Origin: Triplophysa rosa
Taxonomy: Eukaryota; Chordata; Actinopteri; Cypriniformes; Nemacheilidae
DNA: 64,000 nucleotides
Assembly (NCBI RefSeq): GCF_024868665.1
Contig: NC_079894.1
Coordinates: forward strand, 4,675,426-4,739,425
Reading direction: 5' to 3'
Positions within the stretch are counted from its first letter, which is position 1; every line of letters starts with the position of its first letter. Below, piece by piece: positions 12,279 to 24,431 of the stretch. The translations under genes and the position numbers were made by a program. Below the pieces are notes generated by a model. The model worked only from the letters and a program-made list of their open reading frames with translations. It was not told the origin of the DNA and did no database searches.

Positions 12279-12533
12279 TGTATATATATTATCCTACAGA
12301 ACCTTAAATTTACTGAAGAACTGATTAGTGTGTCGGTGTTTAGTTTAGCTGTGCGTGCAACCAGTTTACGTCATCGAGAAAGAACATGGCGGCCTCCTTA
12401 GGTTAAAATGAGTATTACATTTAGGGTTTTTTTAAGAACTGAAAATATTTGGTGTGTTTCTAACAACAAATTCTAGTAGTGTAAGGCTATTACAACGCAT
12501 TAAGCCATACATCTCTCTATACATCGGGTTCCC
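11263..12533. mobile_element. 1.27-kb inverted-repeat DNA transposon containing a (TA)n tract
   Basis: The left end TATAGAGCGATGTATGGCTTAAT matches, in reverse complement, the right end at about 12501-12525 (ATTAAGCCATACATCTCTCTATA). Further inside, GGAGGCCGCCATTTTTTTGCG near 11391-11411 matches GAACATGGCGGCCTCC near 12382-12397 inverted. No transposase ORF was seen. Confidence 0.7.
12229..12289. repeat. (TA)n microsatellite
   Basis: Pure TA dinucleotides interrupted only by ACTGTA units. Confidence 0.95.
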
Positions 12534-14505
12534 TTTCAGGAAGTAAGAGACATTGTTCATAAGATTGTTGGTTTCGTCATTGAAAAGATTTGCAATTGGA
12601 AGGGAGATTAAGCCCATCGCACATATCTAAATATTGAAACAGTTATTATGAGATATGTTTGAAGGGCTTATCAACACTTGGCTGTTTTTCGCAAAAGACT
12701 CGGGAGGGAAATAAAAATTCTACTTAGTTTAATTGGAAACAAACCTGCTCTCCAATTAAAAGCTATTGAATTTGAACAGCCATTCTGCATATATGCAGAC
12801 TACCAAGCAGTTTCTTTCTGCTAATTCAACTGGGGTTATTACATTGGTAGATTATTATAGATATGGATTTTTGTTGCACAGGGTTTTGTGAATTGTCAGA
12901 CCTTTACTGCATGTTTTATTTGTGCACCAGCTAATTTGAAATGAGTAACCTCACCTTTACGACATCAAGTAACCTCACCCTTACAACATCCAGTTAATGA
13001 GTTAATGTCAGGGTTATATTTAAAGCATTTGATATCATTTTAATGTAAGCAGAATTAACCTATTAGAAACCCCTAAATGAGAGATTTGTCCATGCAGTCA
13101 GATAATTATCACGGTCGTGAGGATATAGGACCTTTGGACCTCATTACACTCACTTCTCTCACCATTTACCCTTTCACTCTCTGTATCTCTCTCACCTTAA
13201 ACAATCCATTTGCCCTTTTTCTTTCAGAGTGACAGAATATAGGAAAACAAAATGTTCACGGCTTAGGTGAAAACTTGAAATTACTTTACCCGCCACACTA
13301 AAAATACATCCCACTTTTTGCTCTGTTTTTGCCTTTCGCCTCTCTAATGGCCAGTGAGGTCCTAATCTTCTTGTTTTGCAGCTTTTTATTGTACATTTAC
13401 AGTCATTGTTAAATACTTGCTTGTGTGTGCTTCCAAAAGTAATAACAAAAGTACAGAAAAATAGTTACGATGCTAATTTCAAATCTAAATTATATGGCGC
13501 TCGTTGTTTTAATCTCGGCTCTACAAACAGGATTTCAATGTATATGCAAATTCAAATTCTTGTGTCATTTTCTTGGTATTTTCTTTTTAGTTTTTAGGGC
13601 TTATTTTAATATATGACTCAATTTCTTCTTCTTTTCTAACTGTCTTGGATACTATAGTAACACAAACTGTGCAACATCCTTGGCAAGAGCATGACTATTA
13701 TCATACACATGACTGGAATGATAAAAAATACACTATAACCAATAGATGCTGTTTACAACAAGAAACCAGTGATTTTTAGCCGTCAATGATCATGTTGTGG
13801 ATGTGTGCTTTGTTAAGCGGTGTGGAGAGAGCTTTGTTGGAAGTCATTGAAGGCTCCCAAGATGCCCATCAACAGACCACGTGGCATTGAAAAGCGCCCG
13901 ACACTACCCAAAGCTCTCTATTAGCAGTCCAAGCACCTGTCATAACAAACAAGCAAAGCTCTCTTCTACATTGTTACCCACAGTACATTTCAGCCTGTTC
14001 AGTTCGAACCTCAGGGACATGCAGCGGATTTAATGTGAGATTCTTCTCTTCTCTCAGCAGAACGGCTAAACAACTGCATTGCAACTGAGACAAATTAAGT
14101 ACAGTTATCATTTTATTAACACTTGCTGTACATTCGTGTTGCTAACGTGTAAGCATGTAGCAGATGGAAGTGAGATATACAACATCTCCTGACAGTTCAT
14201 TACACATGACCTTAGCAGATAACATCAACAGACTGCATGCTTAATGACAAAAGCTGTCTTGCTGTCTAAACTACTGCGCAATATGTCAGTGATTGATCAG
14301 CTCAATTAGCATCTCTCACGTTGTTACTGGGAGTTGTGGTCGGAGTGTTTTATGATGCAACCTTACGCGTTATGTAAACTCAATTAAGTAGCTTCTTCTT
14401 CAGTATCTGGAGGAAGAAAAAAGCCACTGGGGAACCTTTAGTGGATGGATGACATGGCACAAATAAATTCCAGTTTCTTAATACCATGGGATTGATTTGA
14501 AGTAC
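12534..14505. other. No gene recognised
   Basis: Unique-looking sequence between two mobile elements; no supported ORF. Confidence 0.55.
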
Positions 14506-14616
14506 TTAAAGGAGTAGTTCACTTTAAAATATGACCTCATTGACTTTCCATAGTGGGAATAAAAAATACTATGGAAAGTCAATGGGGGCTTATTTTGAAG
14601 TAAACTACTCCTTTAA
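14506..14616. mobile_element. 111-bp hairpin MITE, E family
   Basis: TTAAAGGAGTAGTTCACTTT at the left and AAGTAAACTACTCCTTTAA at the right; the arms extend almost to the centre (GACTTTCCATAGT / ACTATGGAAAGTC). TTAA is at both ends. Could fold into a single long hairpin. Confidence 0.85.
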
Positions 14617-14662
14617 ATAACACGGTGTTTGTTTAGTAACTCAGTCAGGAAAGAACCCGTAT

Positions 14663-14937
14663 TTAAAGGGATAGTTCACCCCAAAAATTAAAATTCTGTC
14701 ATAATTTGTTCACGCTCATGCTGTTCTAAACCTCTACGTGACTCTTTCTTCAGTGGAACACAAAAGAAGATATTTTGAGGAATGTCTCAGTGGTTTTGTG
14801 TCCATACAATGGAAGTCAATGGGGGGCAGTGTTGTTTGGTTACCAACGTTCTTCAAAATGTTGTGTTCTGCAGAAGAAAGAGAGTCATACAGGTTTGGAA
14901 CACATGAAGGTGAGGTTTTGGGTGAATTATCCCTTTA
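14663..14937. mobile_element. TTAA-type MITE, M family
   Basis: Begins TTAAAGGGATAGTTCACCCC, contains ACACAAAAGAAGATATTTTG and ends GGGTGAATTATCCCTTTA. It generates short spurious ORFs on both strands. Confidence 0.85.
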
Positions 14938-15024
14938 CTGAAGCGAATAACAATAGGGTTACAAGGCATACAGTCAGCTGTTGCATTGATTTCTATCTTG
15001 GTGTCAATCCTAGGGCTACTGAAT

Positions 15025-15234
15025 ATTACAACTGCAATCCGTGAATTTGTTCGGTAAAAAGTAAACAAAAACAGTTAGTGAGGAACTTTTAAAATTCTGT
15101 GTCTTACCATTTTCCAAAATGTTAATACCTGGGATAATGACTTGTACGTTGAGTTGTGGGGTAAAGTAAACTGCAATTTTATGTTTCAAAGAGAGATGGC
15201 GATAGAGACGCAAAAGTACACATTGCATCTTTAA
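15025..15234. mobile_element. TTAA-type MITE, A family, copy 2
   Basis: Reverse orientation relative to 8290-8562: the right end ACACATTGCATCTTTAA and GAGAGATGGCGATAGAGACG correspond to TTAAAGCTGCAATCCG and TCTCTATCGCAATCTCT of copy 1. The left end ACAACTGCAATCCGTGAA has lost the TTAA. Confidence 0.65.
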
Positions 15235-17076
15235 AAATATGACTTGATAAGAAAACATCACATAAAAACAACATTAATGTATGACCGATACCGTCAGTGC
15301 TTTTTGTGGAGAAAAGCACATATAATCACCAAGCAGAGTATTGCAGACAAAGCAAAAACAAAAAAGTGCCTCATGAATTATATAAAATTCTCCATTAATG
15401 GCTGTCACTAGCTTAATACTGCCCACTAAAGATAACACATCACGTCATGACCACCATCTTTGTCTCATTGGGCAAAAGTGAACACTTTACTACTGTGTTT
15501 AACAGATCAGAGTTCACCATCTGACAAAATGCAGTTAAAATAGAGAGTTTATCAAGACTACCAATGAAGAATGGAAAAGAAGGTGGTCTCTTTATCTGTG
15601 ATGGAGGTCAACCTTACCAGGCAATATGGCAGGAGGATTAGATATGGGGATTAGGCTGCCTAGTAATTGCAGCTCATGGAAGAAAAAAAATATATATATA
15701 TGCAAAAACCCTGTTAATCAATAAATGAGGTGAGAATAAGCTGGGAGGATGAGCACAGGGTGACGTATTGAGAAAATTGCTCCAAACCAAATCAGTTTCA
15801 GCCACCTGAGATTAAATATTCAAAGAGAAATATGCAATTAAGTGCTCTACGGAAATAATGTATTCTATTAGTTGTAGGCCTACATAGAGATTGAAAACTA
15901 TTTGCACATTTGGCCATTTTCTACACATGGGAGTTAAAAGTAGGCATACATAAACACTTGTAAATTAGAACGCACGTTCACGATTCGGCTTGCTGTTAAA
16001 CAGTTTTCATTAGTGACAGCCGGGATGGTGAGGAATGTGTCAAGCTCAAGGTTATCCAAGATAAGGTGTGACGACTTCAGCCGAGTTTCAATATCGGCTG
16101 CCGCGCCGTTGCCCCCGCCAGATTTATAGTGTGAATAGAAATCCAGCATGTCGCCGGGGCCATCACTCTTGCTGGTTTTATTTTTCTCTAGATTGTCATT
16201 CCATTGTAAATCTTAAGAATTAGTGCACCCTCAAATCTCTCCGTAGACAAATCAGACCAATATGAAAAACGTCGACTCAGAGAAGTAGAAGTGGATGCGT
16301 TCGGCAGATAGAATCTCAACGGATGTTTGGGGTGTTTTTAAGTCTCGGGAAGAATTTGCCATCCATCATTCGTCGGGACTCTAATAATTCTAGTTAATCA
16401 CTGTCAGCGAGTGGCAGAAATATTAACTATTCATTACCCCCTTTTCACACCTCACAAATGAAGTATCGATGTATCTTAAAACAAAACATTGCTGCAGGAC
16501 ATGATCTCGATGCTGGCGGAGCAGTGGAGCTTTATTCACGTGCCATATAGACATGCATCTCCAGTGAACGCATCCTTTAAGCCCCGTCACGGCACAGAAA
16601 TACAGCGGCTGATGAAAATGCATGGTATGTATTATTTATGCCACTTCTCACTGTAGCAAAAGAGCAGCTGAGATTGAAAATGCATGTTGTCAGCTGCTAG
16701 GTTCCCCGGGTGGAAATCAATAGAGAGGAGCACTAACCTGCCACCAGCCCCGATGACTGATTGAATTCAGAGAGGCTGTGAGGCTTAACGCACTTCAGAA
16801 AGGAAACTGCCATCTATTGGAGGCATGCAACGGAATAATATTCCAATTCTGGCGCGGATGGTTTTCTTTCCCAGAGTGCACTGCTCTTACCCTTCACTGC
16901 TCAGGGACTGCTGTCGATGAATAGTCATCGGCTTTCTGAAGTGGGGACCACTCGCAGGCATACTTCGTGATCTCCATCTCATCCCTATAGCGGTTTTCTC
17001 GCTTGCTTCATTCATAAGTGTGCAACCAGTTACAATTCTAATTACCTCAGACAGTTTTACCATTGCTTGCTTCTAA
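15235..17076. other. No gene recognised; two GC-richer unique blocks
   Basis: The blocks at about 15960-16180 and 16480-16990 have little repeat content and higher GC. They could be noncoding regulatory sequence; no coding exon signals convinced. Confidence 0.4.
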
Positions 17077-17722
17077 TTAAAGGAGTAGTTCACTTTCAAA
17101 ATTAATTTTCCTGATAATTTACTCACCCCCATGTCATCCAAGATGTTTATGTATTCGTTTCTTTAGTCGAAAAGAAATTAAGGTTTTTCGTGAAAACATT
17201 CCAGGATTTTTCTCCATATAGTGGACTTCAATGGACTCCAAATGGTTGAAGGTCAAAATTACAGTTTCAGTGCAGCTTCAAAGGGCTTTAAACGATACCA
17301 GATGATGAATAAGGGTCTCATCTAGCGAAACGATTAGTCATTTTCTAAAAAAAATCCAAATGAATATGCTTTATAAACACAAATGCTCGCCTTGCTCTGT
17401 TCTGCGATGCGCGTTCATGACTTCACGTAATACTGTACGTAATTACGTGGAAAACTTGCACGTTCAACTTATAAACACTGACTCGGTACTTCCACCTACG
17501 ACAAGTGTGACCTTTTCAACGTAATTACGTTCAGCTGCACTGAAACTGTAATTTTGACCTTCAACCAATTGGAGTCCATTAAAGTCCACTATATGGAGAA
17601 AAATCCTGGAATGTTTTCATAAAAAACCTTAATTTCTTTTCGACTAAAGAAACAAATACATAAACATCTTGGATGACATGGGGGTGAGTAAATTATCATG
17701 AAAATATATTCTACTCCTTTAA
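17077..17722. mobile_element. 646-bp foldback element, E family
   Basis: The left arm TTAAAGGAGTAGTTCACTTT...CATCCAAGATGTTTATGTAT is mirrored by ATACATAAACATCTTGGATG...CTACTCCTTTAA. The arms run over 150 bp each with few mismatches, and a second inverted pair (CAGTTTCAGTGCAGCT / AGCTGCACTGAAACTG) lies deeper. The central GC-richer loop contains clustered ACGTAATTACGT palindromes. Confidence 0.85.
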
Positions 17723-18067
17723 AGGAATAGTTCACCCCAAAACAAATATTATACAGTAAATGATGCGAGAATTTCTAAACATAAGAAGTGCCTCAACCGT
17801 TAAAGTGATAGTTCACCCAAAAATACAAATTCTGTCATCATTTATTCACCCTCGTGTTGTTTAAAACCTGTATATGACTCTTTCTTCTGCAGAACACAGA
17901 ATAAGATATTGTGAGAAATGTCTCAGTGGTTTGGCAAGGGGGGGTCAATGTTGTTTGGTTACCAACATTCTTCAAAATATCTTCATTTGTGTTCTGCAGA
18001 CGGAAAACATCATACAGGTTTTTAATGATATGAGGGTGAGTAAATGATGAAAAAAAATTAACTTTAA
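17719..18067. mobile_element. M-family MITE fragment with a full M-family MITE inserted
   Basis: TTAAAGGAATAGTTCACCCC begins at 17719, sharing its TTAA with the foldback element to the left. After 80 bp a second left end, TTAAAGTGATAGTTCACCC, starts at 17800 and this copy runs to TTAA at 18064-18067 with the usual AACATTCTTCAAAATATCTTC interior. Confidence 0.75.
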
Positions 18068-18749
18068 TTCATATATTCGCAAAGAGATTATGGACCCGTC
18101 AACGGGTTCTTATTTTCAGTTCTGGCGACCCACAGCGCTGCATATTTTGTACGTCTTCTTTATTTAACATCTAATTCAAATCTTCATGAGCATGTTAGAA
18201 AACAAACCACCGAGATGCTAAAGGAGAGCATAACTGATATGAAAATTTCATTTTTCCATCATTAGAAACACCCTCAACAGAATGATCGTTCATGCGCTAC
18301 GTGCGTAAACTCTGCTCAACATCAAGTAACATGCCTTGAAAATCTTTCGAAACATACATTTTTCAGATGTTTCTCACATGTATGCTTTGTGAACACCAAG
18401 TCAGAACAAAAGGCAGACCTTAAATAAAATATCAAACAGAACATTGCATAGCATACCACATGGACATATTGTACAGGCTTAGAACACTACAAGGCTTTCC
18501 CATAACATAAATAACCAAAATTCACTTTAGTAAGCTTTAGTAACATCAATAAATGAACCTGATGCCGCGTGACTTTGAAGACAAAGTCACCCTTTGCGGT
18601 TTAGTCATCTGGTCAAACTCTGGGCACACAGGAATTAAAGCAGTTTTGCCCTATAACCATAATTGTGCATGCAAAACCATACCGGCGAGAGCTTATTCCC
18701 TAATCAAATATCCAGTAGATGTCCACGATAAGATTGTGTTACCTTAGTC

Positions 18750-18777
18750 TGCAAACACACACACACACACACACACC
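18750..18777. repeat. (AC)n microsatellite
   Basis: Thirteen or so AC units following GTCTGCAA. Confidence 0.95.
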
Positions 18778-19140
18778 TAATGCTAGATAACCCAACCGAC
18801 CTGAATTTTTTTGCAACTAGCATTTGATCATTTTGTTATGTGCTGCATTATAATGCATGTTTCTTGATGTGGCCTGAATGTGATTGACAGCGCTTGATTC
18901 TCTCCTGGGTAATCCGAGCATTAAGAATTGATGGATGTGACCCTACATGACTGACAACGGTTTGATGTCAGTGGCATTTAAAAAGACAATATATGCATAA
19001 TTTGTGACATGAATCAATTCTATCACTGTAATAGGATAGAGATTATTAAGAATAGAAATAAAAACTGTATAGACGTAAATATAATGTGCTTTCTGGTGGC
19101 TTATTTAATGTGCATGGCTTGTGTGTTCGACATCAAAACA

Positions 19141-19516
19141 TACACTGTAAAAAAATAAAAACTTAAAGTCGGCACGAAATTCAAAATGATCATTCTAATT
19201 GTTTTACACAGTGTTGCAGTATTTATTATAAATGATCCGTGATATCATTACAGCGACTGACTGATTGCAAACGTGAGTTCAAATCTTTCAAAGATCCAGT
19301 CTGTTCTCGATGGATGAAATCAAGTCCCGCCCTACATTTTTCTTTCATTTCAGAAGTTGTTACACTCGGGTATCCGTTACGATACGAAAAAAAAATACAA
19401 TTGCTACTTCTGTTTCATGCCGACTTTACATTTAAAGTTACATTTAATTAGCTTCATGAGTCATTTGAACTAAAATTATATTAAACTGACTTATAAATAT
19501 GATTTTTTACAGTGTA
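19141..19516. mobile_element. MITE with ACACTGTAAAAAA ends, containing a nested TTAAAGTCGGCA element
   Basis: The outer ends TACACTGTAAAAAA and TTTTTTACAGTGTA are inverted repeats with TA at the edges. The inner pair TTAAAGTCGGCACGAAA at 19163 and TTTCATGCCGACTTTA ending at 19428 marks a second, later insertion of the TTAA type (family F). Confidence 0.75.
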
Positions 19517-21223
19517 GACAGATTTTTTTTAAGCACTTAAAGAACTACTACAGTTTTTCACTTAAAAAACCCCTCATGACCCTCGGCTTGCGATTTACAT
19601 TTCTTGACATGAATGAGAATTAATGAGTAACTTGAATTACTGTCCATAATTACTAAAAAGCATTATAATAAATAGTAACACAAGCATTTCGAGTATTTTT
19701 AAGAGGAGAGAACTGCAGGAACATAACGTCATAATGTCTTAGCTTCTGCATTATTACATCAATTGAACGTTGCAACAAACGTCTAAAAAGGCATCTTCAA
19801 AACTCAGGCTCCTATATGTTCAGAAATCAGCAGCATCTTATTCAAGTGAAAAAATATAATAAAAGCTTTCTCCACCCCCACAAAAAAAAGAAAAAATGCT
19901 GCTATCTAAAATTAAACGTAGCATGACCAGACCACCGACTGTAAATTTCTTTTCACTTCTATAGGCGACACAACAGTCTGCCTAGAAATCAGACTGAGAT
20001 GCCAGCAGGCTTGATCTTCAATCCTTTGGAAATATTGTGGGACACCGCATCCCTAAAGCTTTTGTTCTGATAGGTTAACCAATAACTCATATGTCTTTTG
20101 TCACCATGTACTGAAACGAATGACAGACCAGAGGACTTAAAATGTCTCGCTGTACCATTTTTCATGGTCTGCAATTGCCTTTACTCGGGTTTGTTTAGTT
20201 TTGCTTGTTTGTGTTTCAGAGTTGCTTTTTATAACACAGGCATATTCAATCCAAGCAGGCACATTAAACTTCAACCAACTGTAGTATTTACTGAATAACA
20301 TGCATAAACATACTGTTCAATGTAAAAATAAATGTTTTTTTTTTGCATTTGGGACTAAAACAAACATCAAACAGCTCTAGGTATTATAGGTTCAAGTTTA
20401 CAAGAGTGAATAAATTTAACATGCACTTTAAATTGATGTTGCCCATGATGTTGTTTTTTATCTCTCTCTTTACTTAGTTGCTGGATTGTTTAGGGATCCT
20501 GCTCTGGTCCAACTAGAGTACTTGTTTACAAGCATTCAAGGTCTTTTGACCTTCAGCCTGCTCATCAGTCGAAAAAAGTAATAAAGAAATGGAAAAGTCC
20601 TGTTTTCATTCACACAATGGATTCAAACCACACTAAAAAAAACCTGTGCGGTTTCTGTAAGCAAAAAGATAGCTTGCTGTATTGATCCCCGTTCTATTTT
20701 TGCAACATGCCTCCCACTGATCGACATTTCTTCTTCCTCACCAAACCAGTCAGCATGCCTCCAAATTAGACATTTTGGATATGTTTATTTTTGTGCTCGG
20801 AATAATTCAACAGGCACGCACCGAGCAGCAACTCCCTTCGCGTTCCACGATCGCAAGCTGCTTCAATATTGACAGAAAATGACATCAGGAGGCCTGACAG
20901 ATGATCTGTTATTCAAGTCACAAAGCAACTTGATGGATTTAAGCACAGAGGACAAATACTCAATCTCTTTTGCCGGAAAGACACCACTGATTCACATCAA
21001 CAGTGGGGCCGCTCGACTTGTTACAGTGGAGTCAAATGTCACTTGGGAAGCAAAATCATTAAGGCAAACACTTTGGAGATTACATTCAGTTCTGTATTCC
21101 TACGAGCATATTTCAATATTCACATCTTATTTAATAAATGGTGTGGTGTATCGCATCATTCCTGAAGACTCCTTCAAAATTCCAGTAGGCAAAAGTCCCA
21201 CTGACACTAACAATAATTATATT
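19517..21223. other. No gene recognised
   Basis: Includes the start of a 171-codon ORF (20879-21394) judged to be chance; see rejected list. Confidence 0.5.
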
Positions 21224-21336
21224 AACAAGAGCTGCAAGCAGCACCACCGGGGCCAAGCCCACACTTTGCCCAGCGTACACTTCCCCCACATGCCCACACT
21301 TCCCCCAGTATGCCCACACTTCCCCCATAACAGATC
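21224..21336 (+). repeat. Fish repeat fragment (GAGCTGCAAGCAGC type) with short tandem units
   Basis: Begins ACAAGAGCTGCAAGCAGCACC, a phrase that opens a widespread cyprinid repeat. It then carries tandem CCCACACTTCCCCCA-like units (21256-21328). It inflates the chance ORF that starts at 20879. Confidence 0.55.
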
Positions 21337-21590
21337 CATAACAGAAAATTCTGTTATGGATTACTCACCCTCTAGTTGTTCCAAACCTGTATAAATTTCT
21401 TTGTTCGGTTGAACACAAAGATATTTAGTAGAATGTTAGCAACTGAAAATTCTTTGGCATCATTGACTACCATAGCAGAAAAAAATATAATGGTAGTCAA
21501 AGGTGACCCAGAATTGTTTGCTTTCCTAAATCCCCCAAAACATATTTTGAGTTCATCAGAACAAAAAATATACAATACCTAGGAAACCAT
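21337..21590. mobile_element. M-family MITE fragment
   Basis: GGATTACTCACCCTCTAGTTGTTCCAAACCTG and TCATCAGAACAAAAAATATAC are M-family interior phrases (given in two parts here: GGATTACTCACCCTCTAG and GTTCCAAACCTG). Neither terminal TTAA is preserved. Confidence 0.6.
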
Positions 21591-21829
21591 TCAGATAAGT
21601 AAATATAGCAATAGAAACGTCTTTTGGCAGTTTTTGGCAGTTTGGCACCGGAAAATAATTGGGCTAGTTTTCATTCCTTTTGGGCCGGTTTTGAGGGGTC
21701 ATTGGGCTGCTTTCAGGAAGCTAGTTAACAAGATCCCTGTGACCAGCAGCAATGACAAGGTATGCTAATGTATACATGATGACTAGCTAGAATTCTATAT
21801 AATCTAGTTCAGTGATGAGATGGGACTAT

Positions 21830-22160
21830 TTTGTATTTAAATACCTTTCAAAAAAATGTATTGTATTTTGTATTTAAATGTGTTTAATCTTAGTATTTTT
21901 GTATTTTCAAACTGAAATACTTTTTGCCAATCAACCTCCTTATTAGACTGCATAGATGGGCAGTGTTTCAAATACAGCCATTTGAAATACTAAATACTAT
22001 TATTTTGTAATAGTATTTTGAATTTAAATGCATTTAATCTAGTTTTTTTTTTGTATTTATTTGTGTATAGCCTAGTTAATTCAAGAAATCAGCAGTCTAA
22101 AGAGGTTGATTGGCAAAAAGTATTTTGTATTTTGAAAATACAAAAATACAAAGACTTATT
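21830..22160. repeat. Foldback DNA element with TTGATTGGCAAAAAGTATTT arms
   Basis: GTATTTTCAAACTGAAATAC followed by TTTTTGCCAATCAACCTCC (21900-21940) is mirrored by GGTTGATTGGCAAAAAGTA followed by TTTTGAAAATAC (22104-22142). The centre contains GGGCAGTGTTTCAAATACA. hAT-like by phrase; not verified. Confidence 0.6.
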
Positions 22161-22184
22161 TTAGAATGTTAAGTTCTACTTCTG

Positions 22185-22345
22185 TAGTTATTTTGGTGAA
22201 AGTAACTCAAAAGTAATACAGGAGTCTTGTAACTAATTACAATTCTGAGACAGTAATATTGTAAGGTAAGGGATTACTTTTAAATAACAGTAACAAGTAA
22301 TCTGTAATGTATTACAGTTTGGAAGTAACTTGCACAACACTGGTT
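22185..22345. mobile_element. hAT-like relic (TAACTAATTACA...AACACTGG)
   Basis: Phrases GTAACTAATTACAATTCTGA, AAGGGATTACTTTTAAATAAC and TTGCACAACACTGG are typical of a common fish hAT MITE. The right terminus is near 22343; the left is degraded. Confidence 0.5.
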
Positions 22346-22679
22346 GGCGTGCTTGACCCAGCATCCCGGGGAGAGCTTTCAGAGGTTCAAACATTGACAT
22401 GTGCCAATCCCGCAGGGGCTGAATCAAGAGTGTAGAGCAAAAGTAGCAGAAATACAGAATATAAGAGGAACAGATGTCGGGAGTGACAATGAAAGAAAGA
22501 ATGTCATTTTGTACTTACCTTGCTTCTGTTTGAATATATTTACAAACACTTTAAGTTGCACTACATACATCGCACTTTATTTTATTTTATTTTATTTCAT
22601 TACTTAAATGACATTACATTTAGTTTGTTTACATGCTTGCACTATTTGTGCACATACTTGCAAATTGAAAAGTATAAAT

Positions 22680-23330
22680 GCGCAACATGAGGTTCGAACC
22701 GGCGACCTCTTGCTTGACCCAGCAGCGTTCAAGGGTAATAAAAAAATATAAAAAAAAAGAGTAATATCTCACGAACGCTAGGTGGCGCTGTCTTGAAACT
22801 TAAAGGGTACGTTTGGGACTATAAGGTGACGCGTGTCAAATTTGTATCACACGGGTCAAAAGATATCGAGATTTATGACAAGTTTCAAAATGGCGGACGA
22901 GCCGATCGTTCAATCGCGACATAATCATACTCGCCCGATCCGGCATGATTCGAGGAATCCGTAGACACAGAGATCACGGTTTTCTGACAAACATTTCAAA
23001 AGTTAAGAGGCAAAAATATACATTTTTAAAATCTCGAGACCCATAGGTGGCACTGTTCCCCATTTTGGCCAGGACCCCCATTCCGAGGTGTAGTTGACAC
23101 GTACCAAGTGTCATATCGATGTTTCAAACATTGGCCAAGTTACAGCCGTTTGAAAAGTGCATTTTTGATCTGTTGGTGGTGCTATAGAGTGAGTGCTAAA
23201 GACCCCATACTTGGTCACGTGACTTATTAGTACCACCTCTACGAGTGTGCCAATATTCACCATTTTCCCACGTAAGGTTCATAGCGCTACCATAGACTAC
23301 CATTGGTTAAACGGAAGAATAATAATACTG
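22680..23330. repeat. Dispersed fish repeat (AACGCTAGGTGGCGCTGTC type)
   Basis: Begins near a tRNA-B-box-like GAGGTTCGAACCGGC. It continues with CACGAACGCTAGGTGGCGC, TTTCAAAATGGCGGACGAGC, AAACATTGGCCAAGTTACAGC and ends GGAAGAATAATAATACTGAC. It probably belongs to the same family as the fragment at 21224-21336, with other elements inserted between. Confidence 0.5.
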
Positions 23331-23609
23331 ACAAGAACAATAGTATAAACATAATAGAACAGCACAATCAATCGTATTTTAATGGTGATAATGATTTCTG
23401 CTACCTGCGATTAATTAAGCATAACCCTTGCAATATTAATGTGTTAATAACAAACACAAAACCTCATCACAATAAAATCAGACTATGGTTTACTTTTAGC
23501 AGTGTACCAATGATAGAGTGCTTTTAGTTTTCAAGTTTATATACAGTATATAACAAATAATAATGGGCTATAAAGTGTAATAAACGCTGAAGCAAAATAA
23601 AAAAACGTC

Positions 23610-23698
23610 CAAACTAACAGAATAATTGTGATTATTAATCGTGATTAAAAATCAAAATAATCGTGATTATCATTTGACCCATGATGGTGCAGCCCTAA
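23610..23698. mobile_element. hAT terminal relic (ATCGTGATTA...GCAGCCCTAA)
   Basis: TTAATCGTGATTAAAAATC, AATCGTGATTATC and the terminal GGTGCAGCCCTAA match the right end of a common vertebrate hAT MITE (reverse TTAGGGCTGCACC). Confidence 0.55.
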
Positions 23699-24431
23699 AC
23701 ATAACATTCTTGCACTGTTGTGGATGCTAATATTGTTTAGTTATCATTCTTGGTGTGAATGGGCCTCAAAGCTAATCTGGGAAACAGGCTATGCGAGTCT
23801 GACTTTATAAACCTACACTTAGCTTCCTAAGGCAAAATTAATGTAATCTTCTTCAAGCCCTTGGGAATCTGCCAGCAAGCCTCTCCTAATGAGTTTTCAT
23901 AAGTACTGGATGACTTGATGCCGCGCTGCATCTTTAAATAATTCTCACATGTTGCAATTTAGATTTTTCCTCTACCAAATGACATGAGATACTGTATAAG
24001 ATGATGTATATTATTGTAAGAATTGTGAGTCAAGCGGTCATGGCTAAACCTTAGCAAATACCCCCTGGTCTTTTATTATAGAATACAAGGTAGGTTTGAC
24101 AGAATAAAATCTACAATTTTATGATGTCAATACTTGACTAGATCACTGCATCTGCTCAGAGCACTAAAGAGATTTTCACTACAAGCCACCATGTACTCGA
24201 AAGTTCTGAATCAATGTGTGAAATATCTGCCGTGAATATCTCTTTTCCCTATAAAATAATTCTACAGGGACACTATTTTAAATTCCAGCTTAAAAGTATT
24301 CAATATATTACAGACACAAATTTGATATTGGATCCCCCAATTTTTCACATCAATTCTTATTTAGTGATAACAAGAATCCCTGCCTGACTAAACCGAAGAG
24401 GTCCAGGTTTGCCTGGTTAACATCTCATGCT

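Noticed and set aside
20879..21394. 171-codon plus-strand ORF
   Set aside because: No family resemblance, and its last third runs through a dispersed repeat, tandem CCCACACTTCCCCC units and a MITE fragment. No splice partners seen.
22680..22725. Possible tRNA (GGTTCGAACC B-box word)
   Set aside because: No acceptor stem or anticodon arm could be paired; more likely a SINE relic.
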